Source of the DNA: Rhodoferax ferrireducens
GTDB taxonomy: Bacteria > Pseudomonadota > Gammaproteobacteria > Burkholderiales > Burkholderiaceae_C
Length of the DNA: 64,000 bases
Assembly (NCBI GenBank): GCA_002083775.1
Contig: MTEI01000001.1
Coordinates: forward strand, 620,001 to 684,000
Direction: 5' to 3'
A program made the position numbers and the translations under genes. The notes below the pieces were generated by a model, which did not search any database, was not told the origin of the DNA, and saw only the letters and a list, made by a program, of their open reading frames with translations. Position 1 is the stretch's first letter. The number at the start of each line of letters is the position of its first letter. Positions 10,320-20,513 of this stretch are shown here, one piece after another.

Positions 10320-11543
10320 ATGGATCTGATTGAACTGGCCACCGAAGAATTGTTTGTGGGAATGTCCCTGCGCTATACCCTGCGCGACAGCAATGGCAGC
10401 ATCTTGCTGGCGAAGGGTCAAAAAATCGATTCCAGCCATCAATTGGCCGCCATCAAGAGTCGGCGGCGGGTGTTTGTAGAAATCGACCAGACCGACGAAG
10501 GCGTGCGCGCGGTGATGTCTGGCTTCACTGCATTGAACCGCGCCGGTGCCCCCATCAAGGACTTTTCGAGGTTTCTCAACATCCAGAAGACTGGCAACCC
10601 TGGTGACAAGCAAGATGGCTCCTTCATTCATCAGTGGGGCGATGTTGAGTCCCGGTTGGGTGGTTTATTGGGCAGTGTGACCAGCACAACCGACTTCACA
10701 GCGCGCATGCAGGTTTTGGCACAGTCCATTGACCGGCTTTTGGCGCAAGACATGGCGGGCTCCCAGTTTGTCTTGTTCAACCGGGCGGTCACGCATTTTG
10801 GTGGCTACAGCGTGCTTCACTCTTTGTTGTGCGCCATGGTTGTGCATGCATTGAGTGAGTCGTTTGACCTGTCGGTTGAGCAGCGGCGCAGCCTGGTGTG
10901 TGCTGCCTTGAGCATGAATGTGGCCATGACACATGTTCAGGATGAGCTCGCCATTCAAAAATACCCGCCGAGCGTCGGTCAGCGCAGCGTTATCGACACC
11001 CATGCAGCGATGGGGAAACAGATGCTGGAGGAAGCAGGTGTCACAGACCGTGACTGGCTGGTGATGGTGGCGCTGCATCACACCGCACTGGGCCCCAGTG
11101 CCAGCGAGACCCTGGCCGACTGGCCGGTAGAAAAGCGCATGGTCAAAATTCTGCAAACGGTAGACCGTTACACCGCGGCCATGAGCCCTCGCAAATCGCG
11201 CAGTGGGCAAAACGCCCGCGATTCGGTGCGCACCGTGGTCATGCCTGCAGGGGCGACCCAACATGATTACGTCGGCAAAGCGTTGATGCGGGTGTTTGGA
11301 CTGTGCCCTCCAGGCACGTTTGTCAAGCTGGCCAATGGCGAAACGGCCGTGGTCATGCGTCGGGGCGCCAAGCCCGCCGAGCCTTGGGTGGCCAGTGTGC
11401 TCAACCGTCTGGATCAACCCGTTGCCGAGCCCAGCCTGCGAGACACATCGCGTGAGATGTTTGCGGTGCAAGCCACGCTGGTGGCGACGTCGGTGCGGGT
11501 CAACCTCAACATGGAAGCGCTGTTGCGACTAATGCCCAAATAG
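10320..11543 (+). CDS. HD-GYP-like protein with degenerate catalytic motifs
   Basis: The 407-residue soluble protein opens with a segment of the kind found before HD-GYP domains (LFVGMSLRYTLRDSNGSILLAKGQ). An all-helical HD-like region follows at about 130-340. Where an active HD-GYP phosphodiesterase has HDIGK, this one reads NVAMTHVQDELA. The HHE..DG.GYP block is reduced to ALHHTALGPSASETL. I infer a signalling or scaffold role rather than c-di-GMP hydrolysis, but no partner is evident. It is transcribed away from dapC and ends nine bases before the convergent murI stop. Confidence 0.6.
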   Translation: MDLIELATEELFVGMSLRYTLRDSNGSILLAKGQKIDSSHQLAAIKSRRRVFVEIDQTDEGVRAVMSGFTALNRAGAPIKDFSRFLNIQKTGNPGDKQDGSFIHQWGDVESRLGGLLGSVTSTTDFTARMQVLAQSIDRLLAQDMAGSQFVLFNRAVTHFGGYSVLHSLLCAMVVHALSESFDLSVEQRRSLVCAALSMNVAMTHVQDELAIQKYPPSVGQRSVIDTHAAMGKQMLEEAGVTDRDWLVMVALHHTALGPSASETLADWPVEKRMVKILQTVDRYTAAMSPRKSRSGQNARDSVRTVVMPAGATQHDYVGKALMRVFGLCPPGTFVKLANGETAVVMRRGAKPAEPWVASVLNRLDQPVAEPSLRDTSREMFAVQATLVATSVRVNLNMEALLRLMPK

Positions 11544-11552
11544 GGTGACCCG

Positions 11553-12401
11553 TCAGCCAGAGATGTGCTCAACGGAAGTTTGCAATCCCAGCCAGCGCGA
11601 CGCCGCTTGCGCCAGCAGAGCCGGGTCGCCGGTACTGCGCAGGGTGATTTGACCGACGTGATCTTCGTTGGCGTGTTCGGTCAGCACCCGGCGGGTTTGC
11701 CGCGCGACCGGCTCACCGTTGTCGATGATCTGCACACCGCTCGGCAACAGGGCCTGCAGCTGTGTACGGGCAAAAGGGTAATGGGTGCAGCCCAACACCA
11801 GTGTGTCGATCTCGCCAGAATTTATGCTAAATTGGCCTGTAGCCCTTATGTAGCAAGCGCAGAGCGCTCTTATTTGTGAAGTATCGTCGCGTTCAATGGC
11901 ATCTGCCAGGCCATCGCAGGGCTGGCAGATGAACGTCGCCTGATCGCTCAACGAGGCCAGCAGGGCCTTGAATTTCTGGCTGGCCAAGGTGCCGCGCGTG
12001 GCCAAAACCCCGATGCATTGGGTGCGGCTGGCTGCTATCGCAGGCTTCAGTGCCGGCTCCACACCGATGATCGGCAGGTCAGGGTACTGCTGGCGCAGCA
12101 GGTGGATGGCGGCGGCGGTGGCGGTGTTGCAGGCGATCACCAGCGCCTTGATCGGTTGGGCCTCATCCAGCAGCAGGTGTCGGGTGATGGCCCGTGCGCG
12201 CGCCACTACATAGGCCTCATCCCGCTCGCCATACGGGGCATAGCCGCTGTCAGCCACATACACAAAGTCTTCCTGCGGCAACTCGGCGCGCAAGGCTTTG
12301 AGCACGCTCAAGCCGCCGATGCCGCTGTCAAACACGCCGATGGGGCGTCCTGGTGCAGCGCTGGAGCAGGTGCTGGTCAAAAGACGGCTATCGGCGGCCA
12401 A
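11553..12401 (-). CDS. murI: Glutamate racemase
   Basis: MurI interconverts L- and D-glutamate for peptidoglycan. The 282-residue frame has DSGIGG at 25-30, the catalytic-cysteine blocks VIACNTATAAA and LVLGCTHYPFAR, and ADSGYAPYGER. The only suitable start is a TTG at 12401, 12 bases after the fumarase stop. No strong Shine-Dalgarno is visible, so translation may be coupled to the fumarase gene. Residues about 175-192 are encoded by DNA resembling a family A repeat in the opposite orientation to the prmB and tctD copies. Confidence 0.93.
   Translation of the reverse strand: MAADSRLLTSTCSSAAPGRPIGVFDSGIGGLSVLKALRAELPQEDFVYVADSGYAPYGERDEAYVVARARAITRHLLLDEAQPIKALVIACNTATAAAIHLLRQQYPDLPIIGVEPALKPAIAASRTQCIGVLATRGTLASQKFKALLASLSDQATFICQPCDGLADAIERDDTSQIRALCACYIRATGQFSINSGEIDTLVLGCTHYPFARTQLQALLPSGVQIIDNGEPVARQTRRVLTEHANEDHVGQITLRSTGDPALLAQAASRWLGLQTSVEHISG
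11826..11878. repeat. Probable family A repeat copy inside murI
   Basis: The plus strand reads AAATTGGCCTGTAGCCCTTATGTAG, then a diverged right arm with AGCGCTCTTATTT. Over about 40 bases it agrees with the intergenic copy at 22662 at roughly 29 positions by eye. It is read in frame within murI. The corresponding peptide has about the length expected for related racemases, so an ancestral insertion or chance resemblance are both possible. Confidence 0.45.
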
Positions 12402-12413
12402 TCCGGGTGCAAC

Positions 12414-13976
12414 TTACTGGCCGGTGACAGCGATGCCTTTGAACTCGCCACTGGCAATACGCTGCTGCCACTCTGCCGGGCCGGTGTTGTGCACGCTGAC
12501 ACCAGTGGCGTCCACCGCCACGGTGACCGGCATATCCACCACGTCAAACTCGTAAATGGCTTCCATCCCGAGGTCGGCAAAACCCAGCACTTTGGCCGTC
12601 TTGATGGCTTTGGACACCAGATACGCCGCGCCGCCCACTGCCATCAGGTAGGCCGATTGGTGTTTCTTGATGGCCTCGATGGCGACCGGGCCGCGCTCGG
12701 ACTTGCCGATCATGGCGATCAGGCCAGTCTGGCTGAGCATCATCTCGGTGAAACCGTCCATACGCGTGGCGGTGGTGGGGCCCGCCGGACCGACGGCTTC
12801 GTCACCCACCGGGTCCACCGGGCCGACGTAATAGATGACGCGGTTGGTGAAATCAACCGGCAACTTCTCGCCCTTGGCCAGCATGTCCTGGATGCGCTTG
12901 TGCGCCGCGTCGCGGCCGGTGAGCATCTTGCCGTTCAGCAACAGGCGGTCGCCGGGTTTCCAGCTGGCGACTTCTTCTTTCGTTAAGGTATTGAGATTGA
13001 CCTTTTTGCTTTTCACGTAATCGGGTGTCCAGGCCACATCGGGCCAGCTGTCCAGTGACGGCGGCGTCAGATACACCGGGCCACTGCCGTCCATCACAAA
13101 GTGCGCGTGGCGGGTGGCGGCGCAGTTGGGGATCATGGCCACCGGCTTGCTGGCCGCGTGGGTGGGGTACATCTTGATTTTGATGTCCAGCACCGTGGTC
13201 AGGCCACCCAGGCCCTGTGCGCCAATACCCAGCGCGTTGACCTTCTCATACAGTTCCAGGCGCAGTTTCTCGACGTTGGTGAGTTCTGCGCCACTGGCGG
13301 CTTTGGCCTGCAACTCGTACATGTTCAGGTCCTCCATCAGGCTTTCCTTGGCCATCAGCACAGCTTTTTCAGCAGTGCCGCCAATGCCGATGCCCAGCAT
13401 GCCCGGCGGGCACCAACCGGCGCCCATGGTGGGTACGGTTTTCAGCACCCAGTCAACCACCGAGTCGCCTGGGTTGAGCATCACCAGCTTGCTTTTGTTC
13501 TCGCTGCCACCACCCTTGGCGGCCACGGTCACTTCAACGGTGTTGCCGGGCACGATCTCGGTGTTAATGACGGCCGGGGTGTTGTCTTTGGTGTTTTTGC
13601 GCAAAAACTCGGGGTCGGCGACCACGCTGGCGCGTAACGTGTTGCCGGGGAAGTTGTAGGCCTGGCGCACGCCTTCGTTGATGGCATCGTCCAAAGAGCC
13701 GGTGAAGCCTTCCCAGCGTACGTCCATGCCGACTTTCAGGAACACGTTGACGATACCGGTGTCCTGGCAGATCGGGCGGTGGCCTTCGGCGCTCATCTTG
13801 CTGTTGGTCAGGATTTGCGCAATGGCGTCCTTGGCGGCCGGGCTTTGTTCACGCTCGTAAGCGCGGGCCAGGTGGGCAATGAAGTCTGCCGGATGGTAGT
13901 AGCTGATGTATTGCAGGGCAGCGGCAATGGATTCAATCAGGTCGCTTTGGCGAATGGCAGTGCTCATGGAAGACAT
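12414..13976 (-). CDS. fumA: Fumarate hydratase class I (Fe-S, FumA/FumB type)
   Basis: This TCA-cycle enzyme interconverts fumarate and malate using an oxygen-sensitive [4Fe-4S] cluster. The single 520-residue chain contains the alpha part (ICQDTG, GAGWCPPGMLGIGIGG, GIGAQGLGG, MIPNCAATRHAHF with a probable cluster cysteine) and the beta part (VGPVDPVGDEAVGPAGPTT, MIGKSERG, YLVSKAIK). It belongs to the fused class I family rather than class II FumC. It is followed by murI after 12 bases and preceded by mrpG. Confidence 0.93.
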   Translation of the reverse strand: MSSMSTAIRQSDLIESIAAALQYISYYHPADFIAHLARAYEREQSPAAKDAIAQILTNSKMSAEGHRPICQDTGIVNVFLKVGMDVRWEGFTGSLDDAINEGVRQAYNFPGNTLRASVVADPEFLRKNTKDNTPAVINTEIVPGNTVEVTVAAKGGGSENKSKLVMLNPGDSVVDWVLKTVPTMGAGWCPPGMLGIGIGGTAEKAVLMAKESLMEDLNMYELQAKAASGAELTNVEKLRLELYEKVNALGIGAQGLGGLTTVLDIKIKMYPTHAASKPVAMIPNCAATRHAHFVMDGSGPVYLTPPSLDSWPDVAWTPDYVKSKKVNLNTLTKEEVASWKPGDRLLLNGKMLTGRDAAHKRIQDMLAKGEKLPVDFTNRVIYYVGPVDPVGDEAVGPAGPTTATRMDGFTEMMLSQTGLIAMIGKSERGPVAIEAIKKHQSAYLMAVGGAAYLVSKAIKTAKVLGFADLGMEAIYEFDVVDMPVTVAVDATGVSVHNTGPAEWQQRIASGEFKGIAVTGQ

Positions 13977-14001
13977 CCTCGGAGTTGTGGCAACCGAAAG
14001 T

Positions 14002-14394
14002 TTAACGACCCCGCTCCAATGTCTGGCTGACAGCCCTGTCAGATGGTCGCGGGTGCAAGTCGCCTGGCGCCTCTGACGGCGTTGGCAAGGGCGTCACCGA
14101 CGGCAGTGCCAGATGCAGCGCCGCTTTGGCGAGCAGGTGCGCCGAGATGGGTGCGGTGATGAACAAAAACACACTCACCAGAATTTCATGCAGGCTTAAC
14201 GCCTCGCCGGTGACGCTGAAAAAAACGGACGACGCGATCAGAAGACAGCCAACACCAAGGGTGGTGGCCTTGGTGGGTGCGTGCAGGCGGGTATAAAAAT
14301 CTTTGAAGCGGACAAGACCGAGTGAGCCCACAAAGGTAAACGCCGCGCCGACCAGCACCAGCACTGACAAAAAAATTTCTGTGCCGGTGTTCAT
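14002..14394 (-). CDS. mrpG: Mrp cation/proton antiporter subunit G
   Basis: This small membrane subunit belongs to the multi-subunit Na+(K+)/H+ antiporter (Mrp/Mnh/Pha). The 130 residues contain three hydrophobic segments (about 7-27, 40-60, 66-90) and the typical GLVRFKDFYTRLHAPTKATT motif near residue 25. The C-terminal tail is polar and extra. The start overlaps the mrpF stop by four bases. It is the last gene of the operon, 25 bases before the fumarase start. Confidence 0.92.
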   Translation of the reverse strand: MNTGTEIFLSVLVLVGAAFTFVGSLGLVRFKDFYTRLHAPTKATTLGVGCLLIASSVFFSVTGEALSLHEILVSVFLFITAPISAHLLAKAALHLALPSVTPLPTPSEAPGDLHPRPSDRAVSQTLERGR

Positions 14395-14660
14395 TCGATG
14401 ATGTCCCCACGCAGCAAAAATTTGCTCAGCGCCACGGTTCCCACAAATCCCATCAGGGCGATTAACAGGGCCGCCTCAAAATACAGCGGACTGGCCAGGT
14501 GGATGCCTAGCAGCACCAGCAGCGCGATGGCGTTGATGTACAGGGTGTCAAGCGCCAGAATACGGTCGGGCAGGCTGGGACCTTTGATCAACCTGAAAAA
14601 ACTCAAGCCAAAAGCGACGGCAACCAGCCCAAAAGCGACGATGAGCGCGATGTTCAGCAT
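14391..14660 (-). CDS. mrpF: Mrp cation/proton antiporter subunit F
   Basis: This 89-residue membrane protein has three predicted transmembrane segments. The family motif GPSLPDRILALDTL lies at about residues 28-41, and FVGTVALSKFLLRGDIIE forms the end. It overlaps mrpE by seven bases at the start and mrpG by four at the end. The tight overlaps indicate a single translationally coupled operon encoding one membrane complex. Confidence 0.92.
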   Translation of the reverse strand: MLNIALIVAFGLVAVAFGLSFFRLIKGPSLPDRILALDTLYINAIALLVLLGIHLASPLYFEAALLIALMGFVGTVALSKFLLRGDIIE

Positions 14661-15142
14661 TCAAAAATCTCCCTCAGTGGTGCTTCAAACCGGGTCTTGA
14701 TGGTGCGTACCAGATCATCCGGGTCGGTGCAATACAGGGCGTGGACCCACAGAACCCGCCGATCTGGCGACAGTCTGGCCGACACGGTGCCCGGTGTCAG
14801 GCAGATGGTATTGGCCAACAGACTCAGGCCCAGTTCGCTCTTGATATCCAGCGGCACACTGACAAACAACGGGGCCAGCGCCTTGGGGCCTGCCAGAACC
14901 ATCTTCGCCACGGCCACGTTGGACACCAGCACGTCGTACAAAAAAATGCCAGTAAATCGCAACAAGCTGACAGGTCGAACAATGCGTACCGGGTCGGGCC
15001 AAAAGGCCAGCGTGAAACGCGGAATGGCCCAGCCCAGCAGCAGGCCCAGCACCACATGCCCGGGCGCCAGCGTGTTGTTGAGCAGCAGCCAGACCAGCGT
15101 CAGGATGGGTGTGAGTAGGGGATGGGGTAGCCAGCGTGTCAT
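14654..15142 (-). CDS. mrpE: Mrp cation/proton antiporter subunit E
   Basis: This 162-residue subunit has two or three N-terminal membrane segments and a C-terminal soluble part. Residues near 115 read CLTPGTVSARLS, followed by VHALYCTDPDD, as is typical of MrpE (TPGT plus VHAL). The start overlaps the mrpD stop by four bases. MrpE proteins are needed for assembly or stability of the antiporter in studied systems. Confidence 0.92.
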   Translation of the reverse strand: MTRWLPHPLLTPILTLVWLLLNNTLAPGHVVLGLLLGWAIPRFTLAFWPDPVRIVRPVSLLRFTGIFLYDVLVSNVAVAKMVLAGPKALAPLFVSVPLDIKSELGLSLLANTICLTPGTVSARLSPDRRVLWVHALYCTDPDDLVRTIKTRFEAPLREIFEC

Positions 15143-16647
15143 GGTTTGCCTGCCAGTACTGCAGAGATGTAGTGCACAGGGTCAGCCAACTGGCGCGCCG
15201 TGGCCTGCGCAAAATCAACGGCTGACCCCGCCAGAACCGTCAACGCCAGAATCAAACCCAGCAAACCACCTATGGCGAGCAGGTCGCGCGTGTCTGAGGA
15301 TGCTATCAGCGAGGGGCTTGGCGGAGATGATGGGCTGGTGGCGGCCAGAAACAGGCGGCTCCCGGCGCGTGCCAAAGCCATCACCGCCAGCAACGCCCCC
15401 AGCAAGATCACCGCCCACACCCAGGGCTGATCGGGTGCAGCGCGCAATATCAGGAACTTGCCAACGAACCCGGACAAAGGTGGCAAGCCGGCCGCAGACA
15501 CAGCAGCGGCAAAAAACAAGCTACCCCACAACGTATGGCGTGGCAGATCAGCATCGGTGGTGAAAAGATCGCCACTCACGGGGCGCCGTCGCTTGATGGC
15601 ATCGGTCAGCAAAAACAGCAGGGCCGCGGTGAAGGTGCTGTGCGGCAGGTAGTAAAGGGCCGCAGCAACGCCCTCAGTGCTGACCGAGATGCCAGCCAAC
15701 AAGGTGCCCACCGACACCAGCACCAGATAAGCCGCCAGTTGGGCCAGGCGGGTGGCCGCCAAGGCCCCCAGCGTGCCCACCACCACAGTGCCCAGAGCCA
15801 GTGGCAATAACCAGGGATCAAACAACTGCGCCAGTTCGCCCGCTGCTGGGCCAAAAAGCAGCGTGTGGGTGCGCAAAATGGCATAGATGCCGACCTTGGT
15901 CATGATGGCAAGCAGCGCGGCCACCGGGGCCGAGGTATCTGCGTAGGCACGCGGCAGCCACAAATGAAGCGGCAGCAGCGCCGCCTTTAAGCCAAATACC
16001 AGCAACAGCAGCAAGCCGCCTGCCCGGGCCAGCCCCAGCTGGTCTGGCTCCAGAGTAGCGGCTTTGGCGGCCAAGTCAGCCAGGTTCAAACTGCCCATGG
16101 CGGCATAAATGAGCCCGGCCGCCAACAAAAAGACCGCTGAACCCGCCAGGTTCATCACCACGTAATGCAGGCCAGCGCGGGTGCGCGCGGCGCCACCACC
16201 GTGCAAGGCCAGCCCATACGAGGCAATCAGCAAGATCTCGAAAAAGACGAACAGGTTGAACAAATCGCCGGTCAGGAAGGCACCCGCAAGGCCGAACAAC
16301 TGCATCTGAAACAGCACATGAAAATGGCGGCCTTGAGTATCCACACCGCCACCGGCATAGACCAGGGCGGGCAGCGCCAGCAGGGTGGTGATCAGCACCA
16401 TCCAGGCCGCCAGCCGGTCTGCCACCATCACAATGCCCCAGGGCGCTGGCCAGTCACCTAGCCGGTAAACCAGAATGTCACCGTTGGATACGGTCATCAA
16501 CAAGGCAACGGCTGCAACCACTTGGGTCAGCACGGCAAGCAACGCCACCCAGCGTTGCGTGGCGATGGCAGACTGCGACAGCACCAAGAGCAAGACGCCG
16601 CCAATGAACGGCAACAACATCGGCGCCATGACCAGATGTGCCATCAT
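15139..16647 (-). CDS. mrpD: Mrp cation/proton antiporter subunit D
   Basis: This large polytopic subunit is homologous to the proton-pumping ND2/ND4/ND5 subunits of complex I. The 502 residues carry about 14 hydrophobic segments with the conserved KAALLPLHLWLPRAYADTSAP block near residue 215. The TKVGIYAILRTHTLLF helix carries a lysine probably used in ion transfer. Four-base overlaps with mrpC and mrpE fix its place in the operon. Confidence 0.94.
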   Translation of the reverse strand: MMAHLVMAPMLLPFIGGVLLLVLSQSAIATQRWVALLAVLTQVVAAVALLMTVSNGDILVYRLGDWPAPWGIVMVADRLAAWMVLITTLLALPALVYAGGGVDTQGRHFHVLFQMQLFGLAGAFLTGDLFNLFVFFEILLIASYGLALHGGGAARTRAGLHYVVMNLAGSAVFLLAAGLIYAAMGSLNLADLAAKAATLEPDQLGLARAGGLLLLLVFGLKAALLPLHLWLPRAYADTSAPVAALLAIMTKVGIYAILRTHTLLFGPAAGELAQLFDPWLLPLALGTVVVGTLGALAATRLAQLAAYLVLVSVGTLLAGISVSTEGVAAALYYLPHSTFTAALLFLLTDAIKRRRPVSGDLFTTDADLPRHTLWGSLFFAAAVSAAGLPPLSGFVGKFLILRAAPDQPWVWAVILLGALLAVMALARAGSRLFLAATSPSSPPSPSLIASSDTRDLLAIGGLLGLILALTVLAGSAVDFAQATARQLADPVHYISAVLAGKP

Positions 16648-16994
16648 GCGCCGTCACCTTTGGCATCTGCCGCGGTGTCCAGACCATCGACATGGTCGTT
16701 GCCAAATTCATCCCGCGCGCGCAAGCTGAGCATGATGACAAACGCGGTCATGGCAAAGCCAATCACGATGGCGGTCAGCACCAGCGCCTGGGGCAGTGGG
16801 TCGGCATGGCCCAGCGCGCCCGAGATCACGGGTGGTTGCCCGATCACCAGGCGGCCCGTGGCAAACAAAAACAGGTTGATACCGTACGACAGGAGCGTCA
16901 GCCCAAGCACCACGGCGAAGGTGCGCGCGCGCAAAATCAGGTACACACCACAACCGGCCAAGGTGCCAATGGCCAGCGCAATCAGGGCTTCCAT
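16644..16994 (-). CDS. mrpC: Mrp cation/proton antiporter subunit C
   Basis: This NuoK-like 116-residue subunit has three transmembrane segments. The motif [18 protein letters not shown] lies near residue 31, and [20 protein letters not shown] near residue 65 is diagnostic of the MrpC/NuoK family. The tail after residue 95 is charged. The start lies 13 bases inside the 3' end of mrpA. Confidence 0.94.
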   Translation of the reverse strand: MEALIALAIGTLAGCGVYLILRARTFAVVLGLTLLSYGINLFLFATGRLVIGQPPVISGALGHADPLPQALVLTAIVIGFAMTAFVIMLSLRARDEFGNDHVDGLDTAADAKGDGA

Positions 16995-19789
16995 GGCGCA
17001 GGCTCCTGGGCATGGCTGGCGCGATGGGCCAGGCCAAGGTTGATCAAAATCAGCAGGGTGGCACCTACCACCACCAGGTAAACGCCCAAATCAAAGACCA
17101 TGGCCGAGGCCAGTTCAAACTCACCCACCAGCGGCCAGTTCATGTGGCCAAAGGCTGAGGTCAGGAACGGACGCCCAAACACCCAACTCGCCAGCCCTGT
17201 GAGCAGCGCCAGACCCAAACCGGCGGCAATCAACGGCTGTGTGCGCGCTGGCAAACGGGCATGCGTCCAGCAGACGCCGTTGGCCAGGTACTGCACGATC
17301 AGCGCAATGGCAGTGATCAGTCCGGCAATGAAACCCCCGCCTGGCAGGTTATGGCCGCGCAAAAAGATGAACACCGACACCAGCAAGGCCAGTGGCAACA
17401 ACAGCCTGGCGAAAGTGGCCAGAATCATGGGATGCGTGTCCAGGTCCCAGGGGCGCCCGCTGGCATCCTGTGTCGGCCCCGATAGCCGCAGTTTGCCCAG
17501 CAGCGCATAAATGCCCAAGCCCGCCAGCGCCAGCACGGTGATTTCGCCAAAGGTGTCAAAACCCCGAAAATCCACCAGAATGACGTTCACCACGTTGTGG
17601 CCGCCGCCGCCCGGCACGCTGTTTTGGATGAAAAAACCGGCAATGTTGTCGCTGGAGCGAGTCAGCACCGCCCAGCTCAGCGCAGCGGTGCCCAGCCCAA
17701 CCAAAAGGCCCAGACCCGCATCGCGCCAGCGCCGCAAGACACTGGATTCGCGTGGCGTGCTGGCGGGCAAAAAATAAAGGGCCAGCAGCAACAGGATCAC
17801 GGTGACCACTTCCACCGAGAGTTGTGTCAACGCCAGGTCAGGTGCAGAGAACTTGATGAACACCAGCGCCACCATCAGGCCCACAGCGCCGATCAGAATC
17901 AAGGCGGTCAGGCGCTGCCGGTGCAGCACTGTGGCCGCCAGGGTGGCCAGCACCAGCACCACCGCAGCGGCCAGGCTGACACCATCTACCGGCAGCAGGG
18001 CACGGGTACCCGTCAAAGGAGCGGGTGCCAGTGCCAAACCGGCCCCACCGAACACCAGTGCACACACCACAAACAGCATCAGTTGCCGCTGTAGCGAGCC
18101 GTTGTCCAGCCAATGCGTGATGCGCTTGGCCCATGCCAGCATGCTACCCAGCAGCGCATCAAAGATCAACTTGCCCTGCAGGCGCTCGTCGAGCCGGTCA
18201 TGTAGTGCAAACAGGGGTTTGCGGCCCCAATACAGCAGGGCACCACCACCCAAAGCGATGACGCTCATCCACAAAGCCGGGTTGAAGCCGTGCCAGATGG
18301 CCAGGTTGTGTTCGGGCAGCGGCCCCTGAAGCACGGCACTGGCAGCAATAGCCAGCAAAGGCTCAACCGTTTGTGCCGGGAAGATGCCAACCAGCAGCAC
18401 CAGCACTACCAATACTTCAACCGGCACCTTCATCCAGCGCGGCGGCTCGTGCGGTGTTTTGGGCAGATTGATCGGCTCACCGTTGAAAAACACATCGTGG
18501 ATGAAGCGTATCGAGTAGGCCACCGCAAAGATGCCCGCCAGGGTAACGACCGCAGGCAACAGCCAGCCCAGGCGGTGGTCACTGCTGGCGGTGACCGCTT
18601 CTGCAAAAAACATTTCCTTGGAAAGAAAACCGTTGGCCAGCGGCACCCCCGCCATGGCGGCAGAGGCGACCATGGCCAGGGTGGCGGTATGCGGCATGGC
18701 GTGCCACAGGCCATTGATGCGGCGCATGTCACGGGTGCCACATTCGTGGTCAATGATGCCTGCCGCCATGAACAGCCCGGCCTTGAAAATGGCATGGTTG
18801 ATGATGTGAAACACCCCGGCCACGGCAGCCAGTGGCGTGCCAATGCCAAACAGCGCGGTGATCAGCCCCAGGTGGCTGATGGTGGAATATGCCAACAAAC
18901 CCTTCAGATCATGCTTGAACAGCGCCAGCACCGCTCCGAGCAAAAACGTGGTCAGGCCCACGCCACCCACCCACCAGGTCCAGGCATCGGTGCCTGAGAG
19001 CACCGGGAACAACCGGGCCAGCAAAAAAACACCGGCTTTCACCATCGTGGCGGAGTGCAGGTAAGCAGACACCGGGGTGGGCGCCGCCATGGCGTTGGGC
19101 AGCCAGAAGTGGAACGGAAACTGAGCTGATTTGGTAAAGGCGCCCAGCAAAATGAGCAGCAGGGCGGGCAAATACAGCGGGTGGGCGCGAACCATGTCGC
19201 CGCTGGCCAACACGGTGGTGAGTTCATAACTGCCGACCATCTCGCCGAGCAAGATGAAGCCGCCCAACAGCGCCAAGCCACCGGCACCGGTGATGGCCAG
19301 CGCCATCTGGGCGCCGCTGCGCGCCGCCTCGCGCTGGCGCCAGTAGGCAATCAGCAAAAAGGATGACAGGCTGGTCAGCTCCCAGAAAATCAGCAGCTGG
19401 ATCAAATTTTCAGACAACACCACGCCCAGCATGGAGCCCATGAACAGCAGCAGGTAGGTGTAGAGCTTGCTCAGGCTGTCGTTGGGTGACAGGTAATAGT
19501 GCGCATACAGGATCACCAGCAGGCCAATGATCAGAATCAGCAATGAAAACAGCACACCCAGGCCATCCATGCGAAAGCTCAGGTCCAGCCCGGCACCAGG
19601 AATCCAGGCCAGGCGCTGCAGCGTGGTGACACCGGCAAAACTGTCCATCAGCGCGGGCCCCAGGATGGCCAACGCCAAGGCTGTGGTGCCGGCCGTGGTC
19701 CAGGCGGTGACCGTGCGGCCGCGCCGGGCCAGCAGCGCCACCAGTGCGGCGCCTACAAACGGGGTCAGAATGGCCAAGAACAATTGCAT
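16982..19789 (-). CDS. mrpA: Mrp cation/proton antiporter, fused subunits A and B
   Basis: The 935-residue membrane protein is the NuoL-like subunit A, with [20 protein letters not shown] and [15 protein letters not shown] in its core. An MrpB-like C-terminus is fused to it: [20 protein letters not shown] near 760 and [18 protein letters not shown] near 830. A single mrpAB gene is known from group 2 Mrp operons, where no separate mrpB exists, and none is present here. It opens a six-gene overlapping operon (A-C-D-E-F-G). The likely cargo is Na+ or K+ exchanged for H+, serving pH and salt tolerance. The sequence does not tell which ion. Confidence 0.95.
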   Translation of the reverse strand: MQLFLAILTPFVGAALVALLARRGRTVTAWTTAGTTALALAILGPALMDSFAGVTTLQRLAWIPGAGLDLSFRMDGLGVLFSLLILIIGLLVILYAHYYLSPNDSLSKLYTYLLLFMGSMLGVVLSENLIQLLIFWELTSLSSFLLIAYWRQREAARSGAQMALAITGAGGLALLGGFILLGEMVGSYELTTVLASGDMVRAHPLYLPALLLILLGAFTKSAQFPFHFWLPNAMAAPTPVSAYLHSATMVKAGVFLLARLFPVLSGTDAWTWWVGGVGLTTFLLGAVLALFKHDLKGLLAYSTISHLGLITALFGIGTPLAAVAGVFHIINHAIFKAGLFMAAGIIDHECGTRDMRRINGLWHAMPHTATLAMVASAAMAGVPLANGFLSKEMFFAEAVTASSDHRLGWLLPAVVTLAGIFAVAYSIRFIHDVFFNGEPINLPKTPHEPPRWMKVPVEVLVVLVLLVGIFPAQTVEPLLAIAASAVLQGPLPEHNLAIWHGFNPALWMSVIALGGGALLYWGRKPLFALHDRLDERLQGKLIFDALLGSMLAWAKRITHWLDNGSLQRQLMLFVVCALVFGGAGLALAPAPLTGTRALLPVDGVSLAAAVVLVLATLAATVLHRQRLTALILIGAVGLMVALVFIKFSAPDLALTQLSVEVVTVILLLLALYFLPASTPRESSVLRRWRDAGLGLLVGLGTAALSWAVLTRSSDNIAGFFIQNSVPGGGGHNVVNVILVDFRGFDTFGEITVLALAGLGIYALLGKLRLSGPTQDASGRPWDLDTHPMILATFARLLLPLALLVSVFIFLRGHNLPGGGFIAGLITAIALIVQYLANGVCWTHARLPARTQPLIAAGLGLALLTGLASWVFGRPFLTSAFGHMNWPLVGEFELASAMVFDLGVYLVVVGATLLILINLGLAHRASHAQEPAPWKP

Positions 19790-19910
19790 CAGCTTATTTT
19801 TTCATGACCAAGCAAGGCGCCGGGGAAAGGGTCCTGTTATTCCAACATCCGTGTGCGGAATTTCAGGCCGCCAGAGTCAGGGCTGAGGGCTGGCGGCTGA
19901 CGGGTCGCCC

Positions 19911-20513
19911 TCAGTGTTTGCCTGGCGCGCTGTGCGACATCAACTTGTCGGTATAGGCAATGGCCATCGCCGAAAACAGGAAGGCAATGTGAATCACCGT
20001 CTGGGCGATCAGCACTTTGTCGGTGTAGTTGGCGGCGTTGATGAAGGTCTTGAGCAAATGGATCGAGCTGATGCCGATGATGGCGGTGGCCAGTTTGACC
20101 TTGAGCACCGAGGCGTTGACATGGTCCAGCCACTCAGGCTGGTCCCGGTGGCCTTCGAGGTCCAGGCGGCTCACAAAGGTCTCGTAGCCGCCCACAATCA
20201 CCATGATCAGCAGGTTGGAGATCATCACCACGTCGATCAGCGCCAACACCACCAACATGATGATGGTCTCGTTGAGTTGTGCCACCGGCACATCGGATTT
20301 GTAGCCGATGCTGTCGATCAACGCTTGCAGCGCAGTCTGACTGCCAAACACGGCTTCCAGCAAATGCACCAGCTCAACCCAGAAGTGGAACACGTACACC
20401 GCTTGCGCCAGGATCAGGCCCAGATAAAGTGGCAACTGCAACCAGCGGCTGGCAAAAATGATCCGCGGGATCGGTCGCAAAACCGGGTTTTTTTCAGGTG
20501 TGGGGGTCGACAT
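19911..20513 (-). CDS. YqhA/UPF0114-family membrane protein
   Basis: The 200-residue inner-membrane protein has four hydrophobic stretches (about 20-40, 75-105, 137-157, 170-190). Residues SRWLQLPLYLGLILAQ and IDVVMISNLLIMVIVGGYE are typical of the UPF0114 family. I start at the ATG at 20513 (MSTPTPEKNP) rather than 20561, because the upstream extension has no family similarity I recognise. The function is unknown. It lies 121 bases upstream of mrpA on the same strand and might share its promoter. Confidence 0.82.
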   Translation of the reverse strand: MSTPTPEKNPVLRPIPRIIFASRWLQLPLYLGLILAQAVYVFHFWVELVHLLEAVFGSQTALQALIDSIGYKSDVPVAQLNETIIMLVVLALIDVVMISNLLIMVIVGGYETFVSRLDLEGHRDQPEWLDHVNASVLKVKLATAIIGISSIHLLKTFINAANYTDKVLIAQTVIHIAFLFSAMAIAYTDKLMSHSAPGKH

